This document shows positions 1-13,019 of a stretch of DNA of 64,000 nucleotides, one piece after another; position 1 is the stretch's first letter; every line of letters begins with the position of its first letter. The notes below the pieces were generated by a model, which saw nothing but the letters and a program-made list of their open reading frames with translations, searched no databases and was not told where the DNA came from. The position numbers were made by a program, and so were the translations under genes. The DNA is from Litsea cubeba (lineage: Eukaryota > Streptophyta > Magnoliopsida > Laurales > Lauraceae): the NCBI GenBank assembly GCA_012931725.1, contig CM022944.1, positions 117,133,623-117,197,622 of the forward strand, in the 5' to 3' direction.

Positions 1-3000
1 AAGAATTATCAGAAGTGGATGAGCAACTTGGACTTCAATTATTTGATGAAAAGGGTAAGAGGCTTTCTTTTCCCGGTACAAAACTCGAGGAAGGGAAGGA
101 TTTTCAACTTGAAGGACTCGATTTGCTTGAAGAGCATAGTTTGTATGGTGCTGCTAAATTAAGTTCTTTTCATGCTGAAGCAGATATGAGTGGATCAACC
201 GCATTTGATGGGAGTGCTATTATTCCCGAAGACAGAGATCCTACTCAGAACAAATTAGACTCCCCATTGGATTCATCGAAGTATCAAGATACAACAAAAG
301 AAGATAAGTCTGTTCCTCCCTGTGAAGCATGGTGGAAGAAGCGGGCGGCATCATTATATAGTCATGCAAAGGAGGCAAATACATTTTGGTCTGTTGTAGT
401 TGCTGCTGCTTTAATGGGGCTTGTAATTCTTGGGCAACGGTGGCAACAAGAAAGGTGGCAGCTTCAGCAGCTTAAGTGGAAACTTGGTATGAATGATGAG
501 GTATGCTGATACTGTCATACAAATTTCACGAGGTGTTTTTGTGTCATTTAATTTCTTTATTTATTATTATTACTACTTTTTTATGAATGACTAGCTTAGG
601 TTCTTTTTTTTTTCTCTGATTTCTTGACATCACCAAATGATTCTTGCTGCTACAGCTGTAACATATACATAACTATAGTACTTGGAAAAAATAGATACAG
701 GGAAAGACAAAAGGTACAAAGCAAAGGCATCCGAGACTACTTGAGTTTGTTCCTTAATACCTTATCCCATAAATTAGCCTCTGGGAATAGTGCAAAAGTA
801 AAAGGGGCCTTCTAAATGATAATTCAAAAAAATTAATTGAATAAATAAATAATCCCTTTAAATGATTGAACAGTCTCTCTTGCTTCGTCCTGCACAAGTC
901 CTCACAAGTGCAAGTCAGTACTCAGCTGTTACAGCTCTAATATTAAATGCCCAGTTGCTATCAGTGTCATATCTGCATGTGTGTATATGACATATTCTGC
1001 ACAACACCCGCATTATCTAACACCCCTCTTTCGGTTTTCATTGAGGGGGCCCATTTATGATTTTCCAATCCCCAATTCCTTTGCACACCCCTATCATAAT
1101 CAACTGAATTAGAACTTGTACCAATTTGACAACAATCCAATTCCAACCATTATCCTTTGTTGAATTTAATCACAAGAAATTTTCACTCTACATATCCATT
1201 GAACTTGGAGGCCGAACCACTGATGGATCAGTGGTCGCGGCACCTTTGTTTCATGGTACCAACCGGGGATCGCTCCCTGGTCCTCACGTTGGAAGTCCCA
1301 CTCCAGTGAGCCAAACTAGCCAAAAGAAAATGGGGGAAAATCATTGAACTCTGAGGCCTTAAAACTATGAGTTCAGATGATTTGATTGATGTTAGGCCCA
1401 TCCCTTATCTGCATCCTAATCTTCCTTTCATGTATATCCCTTGATTGTTAGTCTCTCTCCCACTCTCTCTATCCCTCTTTGCATCCTTATCGTGCATGAC
1501 AGCTATTGGGTCCCACCTGTGGCCCTACAGATCATGGAAGGGGTGAGGATGGAAAGATTCAGATGGTCATGGGACCAGTCTATATATCAAATTTCAAGTC
1601 AGCCCAATGATCCTGAGCCCTTCATTTGTGGTCCATAAGTTTTAACGGTTTTAAATCATTTTTTTTACAGTCAATATGACGGTCTAGTCCAAACTCCAAA
1701 CAGACCAGTTGCAAACTCTTGGGTTTCATGACCTTTTTTCATTTTTGTGAAGTGTGCGTATGTTTTTTTTTTTTGGTTTTGTTTTGTTTTGCGCGGGGGC
1801 GGGGGGCGGGGGGAGTGGGACTGGTTTGTCTCTCTCATGAGAGACCTTATATGGATCCCCCTTTTGTTTTTTGTTTGGGGGCTTGTGACACCCTTTCTTA
1901 GGTGCCTGCCTAAATTTTTTTTCCTTCTAAAGCCTTTGAACTTGAAGGCATGGATAAAGGGATTAGGATCATCTTTTGGGTTTGATATTTTGCATACTAC
2001 TAGGTCTCATTGAAATCTTTCCATCTCCCCACCTCCCCATGATTGGCATGCCTCAAGCGGCCCCAAAAAGTTATCTCTTGTGGTTTTCTTGGAACCAGTA
2101 GGAGGATGCACACACCGCTGATGTCGGCCCTTGGAACCAGTAAGGTGCACAGGCGGCTCCTCTCAACAAGTTACTGCATAGCAACGTGATTCTTCTAAAA
2201 CAGCAACTAGGCGACCTTAGAGTAGGTAGAGGTTCAATTTTTTACCTTTCTAAATGTTCCTTTGAAACCAGCCCCTTTATGCCTTCTAGGAAGTCAAATA
2301 CCTTCCAAGGTCAGCATGGTAACCTTCTTATATAAAAAAAGGTGGAAGATCAAGGGCTTAAAGAGTGTGACATAATCCTCATGAGCAACGTTTTTTTAAT
2401 AAATAAATAAATAATTATATTAAAAATAAAGATGATCAAAATAGAAAACAGTAACAAGTTTTGACTGTTTTAAAGCACTTAGAGTTGAATTTAGTTAAAC
2501 ATGGTTACAACAGTCTTCATTAAAAAAATGATTTTTTTTAAGTTATTAAATTTACACATTGGCCCACTTTTATTTATTTATTTATTTATTTTAAAATCAA
2601 CATGTTGGGGCACATGCCCCTCAATATGGAGTATGATTGAAGCGCTTCGCGCATGCTTTATCTAGCACGTATGCCTCAGACTTGATGCGTGGATTGTGAG
2701 GCTTCAAAGCATAACCTACCAAATGCATCTTAAAGCACTGCTCATGAGTAGCGAGTAGTTTTGCACAAATGGCATTGTCATAAATGTCTATCAAGTAATG
2801 TTTTCTTGAGTGCAAGATTGTTGAGAAATTTTTATATTAATAGAAGTCTTATTTTCCCTAGTTGTCACCGAAGATATATAAGATGGTATACGGTCCAAGA
2901 TATGTCAGCTGAGTAAAGCAAGATACATGCAGTAGTTCAAGAATAGTTGACCACTAATACAGTAATACTACTATGAGGCAAAGTCAAGGAATATTTTAAA

Positions 3001-3896
3001 AAAATTAGACTCAAATACTTCAATGTTGCCTGAGAATCTAAGACATTTGCTCCCTATCCTAGTAGATCCAGATGCCTAAAGAGTAGAGTGAGTCAAGGCT
3101 TCTCACTGCAAAATTATCTGTGGTTTCCGCGAAACACTTCATCAGATCTCCCTTTTTAACAATTTAAAGGCCATACAGATCTTGTGTTATATGGTGCAAG
3201 ATCAATTTTACCAAAATAAACTTATTTGCTTATCCATAATTCTTTTAAAATACGAAATTGATTTGACTGTTAAAGTTGATTCCACTCCGCTGCCTATGAC
3301 TCTAGCACAACCAGAGGTTTCAAGTTCAAGTGAGCTCACCTTTCAACAAAAGAAAGAAAAATATAAAATAAGAACACAATTGTTCTTATAGAAGAAGCAA
3401 GCAAGGTGGACATGAATGTCTTAAGCCAAAGACATTATGAAAAGATTATTTTCGAAATTCAGGTATTGGAAATTCATTCCCCATTTCTCATCGGATTCTT
3501 TGGTTGGTATATTTACTTCTTTTGAAAGCATATATAGTCTTAATCAAGAGAAGAAAAAACAAAGTGCTTGTCTTTTTTTCTTTTTGATTTTCTTCTATTT
3601 CGCGGTTTGGGGGGTGGTGTGTGTGATAGTAGCTCGATTTTGTATCCAGCATCAGTGGATTTGTTTCTTATTATCATGATTTTTTATGATTCTTATATTC
3701 AACAGAACATCTAGGATGATTAGTGGCAACTGGTCTTCTTGTTGTTGGTTTATGATCAAACAATAATAATATTTTTCCCCTTTACCTGCCACAGAAAATA
3801 AACCGGATGCTAGGTCCCATTTCTCGTTTTAAAGATGTACTTGTGGGTGGCCACCGACGGAGTCCAGTTATCCGCGGTGCATCAGCAGAGCGTTGA
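1..3896 (+). CDS. ATI1: ATG8-interacting protein (ATI1/ATI2-like), copy A, 5' end outside window
   Basis: Partial gene made of the 3' part of a large exon (1-500) joined to a 102-nt last exon (3795-3896, TGA stop). The reading frame enters at base 3 (ELSEVDEQLGLQLF...). The junction is GAG|GTATGC at 500/501 and CCACAG|AAA at 3794/3795, phase 0, so the tail reads KINRMLGPISRF and ends in SAER. A hydrophobic segment (FWSVVVAAALMGLVILG) precedes a tryptophan/glutamine-rich stretch (RWQQERWQLQQLKWKL), as in the ATI1/ATI2 family. In Arabidopsis these single-span proteins bind ATG8 and sit on ER- and plastid-derived bodies that go to the vacuole; that role is family knowledge. Without splicing the frame stops nine bases into the intron. 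No lesion is visible in the part present. Copy B at 35161-54307 is its duplicate. Confidence 0.82.
501..3794 (+). other. Last intron of ATI copy A (3.3 kb)
   Basis: GT...AG intron with no recognisable coding sequence. It aligns along most of its length with the host parts of the copy B intron (36008-38196, 50145-50595, 53383-54205) and so shows what the intron looked like before the copy B insertions. It contains a C/G-rich patch near 1793-1822 and AT-rich stretches at 2395-2600. About 150 bases at 2325-2475 have no counterpart in copy B, at the place where the Gypsy element sits there. Confidence 0.75.
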
Positions 3897-3944
3897 TAAA
3901 GATCGGTTGAACAGTGGAGCCCACTGATGATGATTGCGAAAAGC

Positions 3945-3946
<2 letters not shown>

Positions 3947-3994
<48 letters not shown>
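3947..3994 (+). repeat. (GA)24 microsatellite in ATI copy A 3' region
   Basis: Uninterrupted GA dinucleotide run about 50 bases after the ATI stop codon, probably in the 3'UTR. The duplicate at 54358-54421 has about 32 units, so the locus has changed length since the block duplicated. Confidence 0.95.
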
Positions 3995-3997
<3 letters not shown>

Positions 3998-5805
3998 GCT
4001 TTGAGCATGTTGTTAAAATGTATTTACCATACTCTTCAGTCCCTGTGTATTCATGCATTGGTGTGTTTGATATCCTGTATGCTTTTCCCTAAAATGTGCT
4101 TTGTAGAAAGTAATGCTAGCAGTTTTATATTTGTTTTCCCATTGTGTGCTTTCTAACAATCATTTGAAAGTCTTCACGCTGCAAATCATTGATGCATATA
4201 CTGAGAAGGTTCCCTGACCCCAAAAAAGCAAAAATCCAATTAAAAGAATGCACAAAAACTTGTAGTTGTGCAATGTTAGTTCTGCTGTGCTGCCAGTTAT
4301 CTTCATCTTGCTTAATTTTGTTCTGCTGTCAGTTATCATCATCATTATCAAAGCCTTTGTGGCAACTAGGTTAAGGACAGCTACATTAATTGTATTTGGC
4401 CAATGCAGTCTACCCTATGCTATATCCTCGGATAGATTGCACTTCTTCACTAGTATTGTCGCTGATCTATGTTGGATTTCGAATGGGTTTCTCTTAACTA
4501 TCTTTCTTAGATATCAACATTACCATTGAAAATGGATTGGTTTTGTTTTAGGTAAAACATTGAAAATGGAGTTAAAAAACGAAAGCTATTTCGACCTTTG
4601 TTGTTTCTGTGTGATTGTTATGCCACCGGTCAATTTTGTTGTTTGTTGTGGGATTGGGTGGTTTGGTGTTCTAATTCCAAGTATTTAGGACTTTATTGAA
4701 GAGGGTGAAAGGGTGGAAGTGAAGAATAAGGATGATTAGCAATGGGATTAATTTTTAAGATGATTAAGGCATATGCATGAGCATAAATGCATATGAATCT
4801 TTTATTTTGTGTATGCTGACGTGGATTAAGCCATGAAAGGTTTGGTTTTCATAATTTTTTGGTTGATTTGAATTTTTTTATTAGTTTGTTATAAATAAAT
4901 TGATATGAATGGGATATTAGTTTTAATATATTATTCAGGACTTAACGTGTGTGATGCATGGGGGCTTCATGCTAGTTAATCTTAATGGGAAAACCATGTA
5001 TAGACAATGTCTCAACCCGGGCCTTGTTATAACTAGGATTTTTAGAAAGGGAAATTGATCATTTGTGCCCTATCCAAAGTCAATACCAAATCTCAAAACC
5101 AGAATAAAATCAAAAGGTCACTTCTATAAGACCATGTCAGATTGCTAAAAGTCTCCTTGTAACAACGTATGTGTACATTGACATATCAACTATTAACTGA
5201 GCAAATATAGGTTACCACCCTCATCCAACAGATAAGTGAAACTGTCAAGAGATTTGGCAATGAATGAGGGGAGCATTCCCTTTTGGGGTAACAAATGATA
5301 AAGCTAGAAATTTGACAGAGGAGCATTCCGTTTTGGGGTAACAAAGGATAAAGGTGAAAAAAGTTAGAAAGGAGCATTCTTATTTGAATATGATGTGATA
5401 AGAGGTGTTTTTTTCCTTTTCTTTTCTTTTAATAATGAGAAACTAAAAGGAGACAACGATATAAAGTATTGGGAGAGGTGTAGTGGCCCACATTGAATTC
5501 AAAGTTCTCTGCATTTTTCTAAGCATTTGGTGCTGACGTGGCACCCTATTTACCCTCTATATTGCTTTAATATATATAAAGTGTGATTTAAGAGGAAATA
5601 AAAAATGAAAAAAGTTTGATTCACACGGTAAAGCAATTGTTTCATCATTCATCAGAAAAATCATATGGATACAACAATTTATTTAATACAATGGGCCAAC
5701 CTTGCACAAGTCCAAATCATAAAAATCATTCTCCATTCTTCCGTGCTCACCCAACTGTGGCAATTGTTGGTGAAAGAGAGAGTTCAATTGTTTACTCTAG
5801 TGAAC
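3995..5805 (+). other. Downstream flank of ATI copy A, shared with copy B
   Basis: Non-coding. 3897-5400 aligns closely with 54308-55890 downstream of copy B, so the duplicated block reaches past the gene. Around 5255-5385 a roughly 55-bp unit built on GGAGCATTC...GGGGTAACAAA is repeated imperfectly about three times, also in copy B. From about 5400 to 5805 I see no coding signal. Short reading frames here are shadows. Confidence 0.6.
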
Positions 5806-5940
5806 ATGTCAGGTGAGTCCTTCTTGAAGAATTATGTGATTCGTTACTTGGACAGAGCTCCTGAGCTAAGAGATGCCTACATGGTTCTTCTTGGAATTAG
5901 TAGAGAGACTTTTGACATGGAATTAGTGCATACAGAATAA
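5806..5940 (+). pseudogene. mTERF gene fragment A (3' end only)
   Basis: The last 44 residues or so of an mTERF-family protein (SGESFLKNYVIRYLDRAPEL), nearly identical to residues 347-385 of the intact gene at 26084-27259. The tail differs (RETFDMELVHTE before the stop). Homology starts abruptly at about 5806 and nothing mTERF-like precedes it, so this is a truncated duplicate and is unlikely to make a working protein on its own. The match continues downstream into non-coding sequence (5941-6890 against 27240-28210). Confidence 0.8.
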
Positions 5941-6895
5941 CAGAAATTGTGTTTGTGAATGAGTTAAGTACTTCACATGTCAGTTTCATTGAAGTAGCTG
6001 ATGTCTGCAATATAATGACATTACATTACTTACCTATATCTGTAGTTATCAAACATCAATGTAAGTGGTCTTGCTGCTGGATATTTCTTTATCAAATGAT
6101 GTAGTCATCCAATGAAATGGGCGGTTACAACTGTTATCTAAGAAAAAAAAAGGGCAGTTACAACCCATGTTTTTGCACATTTAACTTGGGGATTAAGGAA
6201 ATGGGTTGGATATATAATCAGATAGATTTTGGAGTCTATGTCATTTGGATGAATTAAAGATGGCTTCCGCATGTAAATTGGGCTGAGAAATTGCGTGATG
6301 AAACATTGTATATTCACACATAAGATCTAAACTCAACACCAATCAACTCGAAAAGCAACTAGGATTATTATTAATCATGGCTGATTTATTATCTAATGTC
6401 GACTAAAGGATCAAGATTCAAGAAACCCTGTCCTGCGGAATACGCTACTCTGCTGCAGTATTCATAGTTTCATCCAAGAGAATGGCTTTGATATGTTATA
6501 ACTAGGGTGCTGAGCAATACTTTACTTTTCTACAAGCTAGGATCTCAACTCTCAAGTGGTGATATAAATCCTATTGTGCATGTTTGTGATCAGTATTCTC
6601 CCAGTTCTGTCAGCCCTCCATGGCTTTAGGTGTTGTCTGAAATGAATGACCCTTGCTTATTTAGGTACTTTTATAGTCCCTTACTAACAAGACTTAATTC
6701 CAGGATCAACTAAATCCCATTTAACCATTGTTGCAGTGTCCACATTTCAAAGAATTACTTTGCTTTGAACTACGGAGAATTGGGACAAGAATAACAACAA
6801 TTTACTTTGCTTTAAACATGGAATCAAGCAAGTTAGAATTACTAAACAAACAAGTCAGAGATTAGTAATCTTCATCTATAGCCCCAGTAGTAACT

Positions 6896-6963
<68 letters not shown>

Positions 6964-7560
6964 GGGGGGGGGTGGAGTTTGAACAAATTGGAAGTGGATT
7001 TGAGCCAAAACAGACCCAACCTGCGAAATTAGCCCAAGAAGGGAGGATTCGTCTGCTGTAAGACTTGTTCAAACAACGCAAGGACAGTTGGCAGAGGGGA
7101 GAGAGGCAAGAACGGAAGTGGGGAAAGGACAATATCCCACGAAAAGGGGCCACAATCTTCTCACGTGCTGTGATGGGGAAGGTGGGAAAAATGCTGTGTC
7201 AAGCAACATGAGGAAGCTGGGGAAGAAGGAAATAAAAGGGGTAAAGAGATGAAGGAAAAGGTACGCCAAAAAAGATATCAAAAACTAATCATTACATGAA
7301 ATTCCAATCTCAGTGGTTGACTTAAGCATCGGAGGGAACTCGATCGGTCCCACCGATCGAGACTTCTTTATTTGAATTTTACAGGGCCCATACAGAGAAT
7401 CTCATTCAAACCAGAAAGGAGGATCTATTGACATTAACAGATCAGATTACCAGTCCATCTGGAATCCATCTCAAATTTTGACTCTACAATAAACTTAGCC
7501 AGCCATTGCAAAGGACTTCAATTGGTTTGTCATTATTAACATCATTCATTTACAACTTCT
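5941..7560 (+). other. mTERF 3' flank (duplicated) with a 600-bp insertion
   Basis: 5941-6890 and about 7490-7600 align with 27240-28210 and 28210-28308 behind the intact mTERF gene. Between CCAGTAGTA at 6890 and AAACTTAGCC at 7491, copy A holds about 600 bases absent from the other copy. These begin with the GT/G tract at 6897 and include a purine-rich stretch at 7040-7270. No protein could be recognised in the insertion. Confidence 0.6.
6897..6972 (+). repeat. (GT)25 microsatellite followed by a 26-G run
   Basis: GT repeats from 6897 to 6946 run directly into an uninterrupted tract of guanines at 6947-6972. Such a compound tract is prone to length error in reads and assembly. It marks the left edge of sequence missing from the duplicate near 28210. 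Confidence 0.95.
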
Positions 7561-7812
7561 TTTACAACTTCTCCTTCAAATAACTGCATCTTCCATGGGC
7601 CCTTAAAAGAATTCACCAAGACATGGCATTTGATGAATCGCTCTCTACTATAAGATGATTCTTAAATGAGAAAGTGAAAATGCGAAGAGCTTCAAAATAG
7701 CAAGGACTTCAACTTCGTTAGATTCTTTGATTCCAACATGCTTGGAGAACATGTACAATACTTTGCCTTTGTGATTTCTCAGTACACCCCCAATACCGGC
7801 TAACGCCTGTTT
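7560..7812 (-). pseudogene. RNase H-like (RVT_3) fragment of a plant LINE
   Basis: Read on the minus strand from about 7812, the sequence gives GIGGVLRNHKGKVLYMFSKH and then ESNEVEVLAIL. This is the usual start of the RNase H-like domain found at the C-terminus of plant L1-type reverse transcriptases: a GG-LR-G turn, then the acidic ESNE-E block. After a frame change it continues as LIVESDSSNAMSW and GPWKMQLFE. The frame breaks at least twice and no reverse transcriptase precedes it, so it is a dead remnant. A shorter piece of the same sequence is in the duplicate near 28240-28308. Confidence 0.5.
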
Positions 7813-7833
7813 ACCTTAAACTTATATATATAT

Positions 7834-8536
7834 GGGAGACGGTCTAGTGAGGACCGTCCTTACCATTTCTTGTAAGGACTATTCCCAGCCGTTCGATTAT
7901 CACACTCATCCAACGGTCCTATAAGCCATTATATAAGTAAAGGAAGGAAAACGAAAATTCGCCCAAATCGGAAGAAAGCCCCAAATCGAGAGTCAGCCCT
8001 CTCCTCATCTCTACCTTCTCCCTCCCACCATGGCCGTGCACGTCATCGAAGCAGGAATCCCTCATCGCAGCGTTTCCTCGTGCATCGCTCTCGTTGACGT
8101 CTCTCTCTCATCTCCATCACTCTCTGTCTCTTTATATTCTCTCTCTCGACGAGCTGTGCATCCCCTCTCGCCTTGTCATCTCCATCAGGACAGAACGTCC
8201 GGCGCAGCCCTCCCGGTCCCAAATACAAACACTCGTTTTCTTTTTCTCGTTCTTCAAAGTTCGTGAGCTTCATCTGAGATTCGAATCTGCAAGGTAGGTT
8301 TTAGTTTTGATTTATAGGTATCGTCTTTTTCCTTTCAAAATCTCTTCGTTGATCTTACTGTTGATGATGATGCTGTTTTGTTTTGTTTTCATGTTCTTTG
8401 TTTGATTGAGTACAGAAGTTTCTCGATACTAAGTGTTTTAGTTGAGATTCCTTTTGAGCATAATTTCTTTGAAAAGACAAGATTTTGTTATGTGGGGTTG
8501 GTTTTTCTTTTTCTTTATTTTTTTTAGACTATTTTG

Positions 8537-8552
<16 letters not shown>
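7834..8552 (+). repeat. Left terminal inverted repeat of Pack-MULE
   Basis: Inverted partner of 11088-11774. It ends inside the S8-derived exon (AAGTTGGAGAAGCGTC is the last shared sequence), so part of the captured gene has been absorbed into the repeat. Confidence 0.85.
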
Positions 8553-8836
<284 letters not shown>

Positions 8837-9078
8837 TCGAACTATGACCAAATTTTTTTTTTGTTCTGTTATTAGACTTAGATTTGTGTCTTTATGCTGT
8901 TTTTGAACATGGTCAATGGGAGGTTGTTATTTTCCATCTGAATGCAGTTGACTTTAATTTTGCTTTGTAATTGTAGCTTTGAGACTTGGATTTGTCAATC
9001 GGGTTCACATTATTCTCAGCTCTTATCTATTCGGGAACACAGAGAATGCACTTGTTTTTTTTTTTTTTTTTGCACAAA

Positions 9079-9210
9079 ATGTCATCTTCAAATACAATCC
9101 ATTCTGAATGTACTCCAAAATGCCGATGTGGAGCCGGAGACATGAAATTATATAGTTCTCGTACGCAATTGAATCCAAATAGAAAATTTTGGAAATGCCC
9201 AAATTGGAAT
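9079..9210 (+). CDS. GRF-type zinc-finger exon captured in the Pack-MULE
   Basis: A 44-codon exon starting at ATG 9079 and ending at a strong donor (AAT|GTAAGT, 9211). It encodes CRCGAGDMKLYSSRTQLNPN followed by RKFWKCPNW, matching the zf-GRF pattern (CxCG...T..NPxRxFxxCP), a single-stranded nucleic-acid binding zinc finger common in small plant proteins and in topoisomerase III and APE2-type enzymes. A possible next exon after TATGTAG at about 9309 stops quickly without the usual FFKW block. It is probably a truncated capture; whether it is spliced to the S8 piece or is expressed is unknown. Confidence 0.6.
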
Positions 9211-9259
9211 GTAAGTGTGTTTAGGCTACCTCATAAACCAGTCACTATGTGTTGTTAAG

Positions 9260-11087
9260 GTTTCAAATCTAGCATTAACTATTTTTATGTGTGTAAAACT
9301 TTATGTAGTTTGAAAATGGCTATGGTGCGTGACTTTGAAAAGATGAAGTAGCAAATTGCCTGCTTGCTGAAGCTAATTCAACGACGTGTGAAAGAGAAAA
9401 CTGGAGAGAAGAAAAGAGCAACCAATTTTGTAGCCACATTTGTACTCAAATTTCCTTTAGAAATGTGATGGGAAATTTGCTTTCTCTCAACCAATTTGTG
9501 CTTAGTATTCACCGTTGATGGAAAAATGTATTTAGAATTCTGTTCAGTTGTGTATATATATTTGATGTGCTGATTTGATAGATGTAGAATTGGTTGGTAC
9601 TACAGCACTTCCTTGCTCTGAGGGAGCAAAGGGAGAGTTCCAAATTGGCACATCTTGGCATCTAGTTCTGGTGCTAAAATGCATCTAATAAAAGAAATAT
9701 TGCTTCAGAAACACAGTATAAAAATAGCTTCGTTAGAAAACCTTTTCACAATGAGACAGTGAATTGAATTTAATCGTGAGCCATGATTTAACCCATGGTG
9801 TGAAGGGTGGGTTTAGCAATTTGCACTTACATATATTGTGGATTGTTGGAAATAAAATGGAGAATATCGCTTTGATTTGATTCCAACAATATCATCACGG
9901 GCCAACCGTAATAAACCACAAGTAAAAGTTGGTCCATGAGTTCAATTTGCGTTCATGACTCAATGCTTATTATAATCTCATTAGATGAAATTGAAATCTA
10001 GTCCATATGTACTCTCTAGAATTCCATAAATATTCAGTCATCCACCACTTGCTGAGATGGGCCCACAACATGTCATAATACACTTGTACATTGGTTGGGT
10101 TTCATCATGTACATGTGCCATTTGATGTTCCATAAAAATTCACAATGCCATTCAACAACCATTGCCATTCAAAATTTACAATATCATTCAACAAATGAAA
10201 ATTCACAATGCCATTTTGTCATTGAACATTCACAATGCCCAACACTCATCATTTCTATAATTGACATGAACTTTAGAAGTTTGACAATCTTTGCAGGAGA
10301 TAATTGGGTAGACTTCAAACTAAAGAAAAAACACAGAGATGCAATGGTTCAGTGCACTATGCACATGATTCAACAATTGAATAAAACACAGACGTATCAG
10401 ATGGGGCTTCTGACATTCTTGGAATGTCCACATGTAGATCAACAGTCTTCTCGAAATATAAGCACAGGCAACATAATTAGTGATGTAAACTAAGCGGGCA
10501 AGGTCTGAGAGAACAGAGGGCAAGGTCTTCTACCTCATTATCGGGCCTAGAAAATAGATGGTCGGAGCTGGAGAACTCTTCTACTTCATTACCAGTGGGC
10601 AGGGTCGGAGAGAACAGAGTTGGGGGAAAAGAGATAGTGTCATCGATGGATAGAAAATAGATGGTTTTACAGTAGACAAGGGAGAGATGGTGGATCGTCC
10701 CTCGCGAGCGGCGGTCCTTTGGATCTGCTTTGCAGCCGTTTGAATTAAATTTTTGTCCAGAAAAAAATGTTATTGCCAGATAGTTCCAATTTCGGCATAT
10801 TCAGAATGAACTGTATGGAAAATGACATTATGTACAAAAGAGATAAAATTAGAGCAAATGTGGTCAATCTGGCTTGCATTGGAAAAAAAATGCAACAAAA
10901 TACAGTTTGTAGCCACCCAGTGTTGAAGCAAGATGCATCCAAATACAGGCATTGAATTTTTATTTGGATGACCTGGTTCACTAGGGAAAATGCTTTCTTC
11001 ACCCCCACTTTCCAGTTTCCCCACCACATCCAAGGAAAAATAATTTACGGCTTTTCCCTATCACTACAAACCTAACAGCACCAAACT
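9260..11087. other. Pack-MULE interior, no recognised gene
   Basis: Apart from the S8 and GRF pieces the interior shows no known domain. A 132-codon frame at 10095-10493 is open partly because of a local repeat (units like ATTCACAATGCCATTCAACA at about 10135-10245). It has no family I recognise and may be spurious or a further captured fragment. Confidence 0.4.
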
Positions 11088-11774
11088 GACGCTTCTCCAA
11101 CTTCAAAATAAGTCCAAAAAAAGAGAAAAAAAACAAGAAAAAGAAAAATCAACCCCACATAACAACATTTTGTCTTTTCAAAGAAATTATCCTCAAAAGG
11201 AATCTCAACTAAAACCCTTAATATCGAGAAACTTTTGTACTCAATCAAACAAAGAACATGAAAACAAAACAAAACAAAATAACATCATCATCAACAGCAA
11301 GATCAACGAAGATATTTTGAAAGGAAAAAGACGATACCTATAAATCGCAACTAAAACCTACCTTGCAGATTCGAATCTCAGATAAAGCTCATGAACTTTG
11401 AAGTACGAGAAAAAGAAAACGAGTGTTTGTATTTGGGGTCGAGAGGGCCGCGCCGGACGTTCTGTCCTGATGGAGATGACGAGGCGAGAGGGGATGCACA
11501 GCTCATCGAGAGAGAGAGAAGGATGCACGAGGAAGCGCTGCGATGAGGGATTCCTTCTTCGATGACGTGCGCGACTGTGGTGGGAGGGAGAAGGTAGAGA
11601 TGAGGAGAGGGCTGACTCTCGATTTGGGGCTTTCTTCCGATTTGGGCCAATTTTTGTTTTCCCTCCTTTACTTATGTAATGGCTTATAGGACCGTTGGAT
11701 GAGTGTGATAATCGAACGACTGGGAATAGTCCTTAGATGAAATGGTAAGGACGGTCCTCACAAGATCGTCTTCT
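11088..11774 (-). repeat. Right terminal inverted repeat of Pack-MULE
   Basis: Inverted partner of 7834-8552, with a few indels. Its inner end retains the first bases of the S8 exon and then diverges. Confidence 0.85.
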
Positions 11775-12493
11775 TATATATACTAGTGAAGCCCTGCACG
11801 TGCAATGCACGTGCACCAAATACATAGTTTTATGAAAAAAAATTTAAAATAAAGTTTTTTAAAAATTTAGTAGAAGCTGAAATACATTTAAAAATTAAAT
11901 TTCAATAGAAAATGAGTGATTGTAAATTGCGAGGCCCGTGCAATGTCCAAATACAGTTGACGCTATTTTTTTTCTATACATTTGAAAACAATAAAATGAT
12001 GATATAGTGAGAAAAATGAAATCTCAAAAGACAATCGATATGAAATTTATATAACTTTTTAAGGATATAAATCACATATTTTTAGATATTTTATCATGAA
12101 TGTGTACAAAGAAATTTAAATTTACTTTATTTAACCTATCAGGTTGACTTATCAGTTTTCTGGTAGACCTGACCTGCAAAAGTTGGAGTCAAGTCGAAAG
12201 CATAGTCAAATTGATAACATGCAATTTTATAAAAAATAAAATTAAAAATTAAAAACCAGATGAGCTTATTGTTTTAACCAATTACCATGAACAATATTAT
12301 ATGTTCATTATAAAATCTGATTCTATTAAGGAAGAAAAATTAATTATATCCTACCTAAGGACATCATTATAAAAAAACTGAAAAACGATCACTTCACTGA
12401 CTCTAAAGTTAGTAGTAACGCTGGCATAACAAGCAGTTTCTATAGGATTCTCGTTTTTTCTTTAAGGAAATGCATAACGCTTCATTGAAATAT

Positions 12494-12542
12494 ATGAAAA
12501 GAATAAGAAGAAGAAGAAGAACAACAACAACAACAACAACAA
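12494..12542 (+). repeat. GAA/CAA trinucleotide tract
   Basis: AAGAAGAAG repeats pass directly into about six ACA/ACAAC units. The inverted relative at 59935-59955 has only the TTC part, so the CAA part arose in this copy. Confidence 0.85.
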
Positions 12543-13019
12543 GTTTGCAATGATGAATGAAATAAATGTGTTAGAAAATTATTAAAGTTTTTCAATTTAA
12601 ACCTCATAAGTAAGAGCAATAATAAATAATTATATTCATGCCCTTGAGATGCCCTTTTATAATAAATTTTTTTTTACAAAATTTGTATAGTAAGAAACTA
12701 ACAATTGTACAGAACAACAATAATTTTACGATAGCAATCTATAAGACCTACCACTAAATTGCATTTATGGTATTATCTTTAGCTATCATTAATATTAGAA
12801 GAGCAGCAATATTTAGTCGTAGTTATCATATTATCCAACTTGTGATTATTCTTCCAACAGATGTATAAATCAAGATCAATACAACTATTATGTCAGAAGT
12901 GAAAAATAATAGTGTTAAGTGGAGCTCACATCTTGCAGTTTATTGGGCATATCTATATATATATATATATCTATAATAATACTAAGTGGGGACCTGCACG
13001 TACACCAAACATACAGATA

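Noticed and set aside
8030..8297. Short plus-strand frames around ATGGCCGTGCACGTCATCG as a gene start
   Set aside because: The same sequence is present inverted in the other MULE arm, and the frames are CT-rich 5'UTR-like sequence without a domain.
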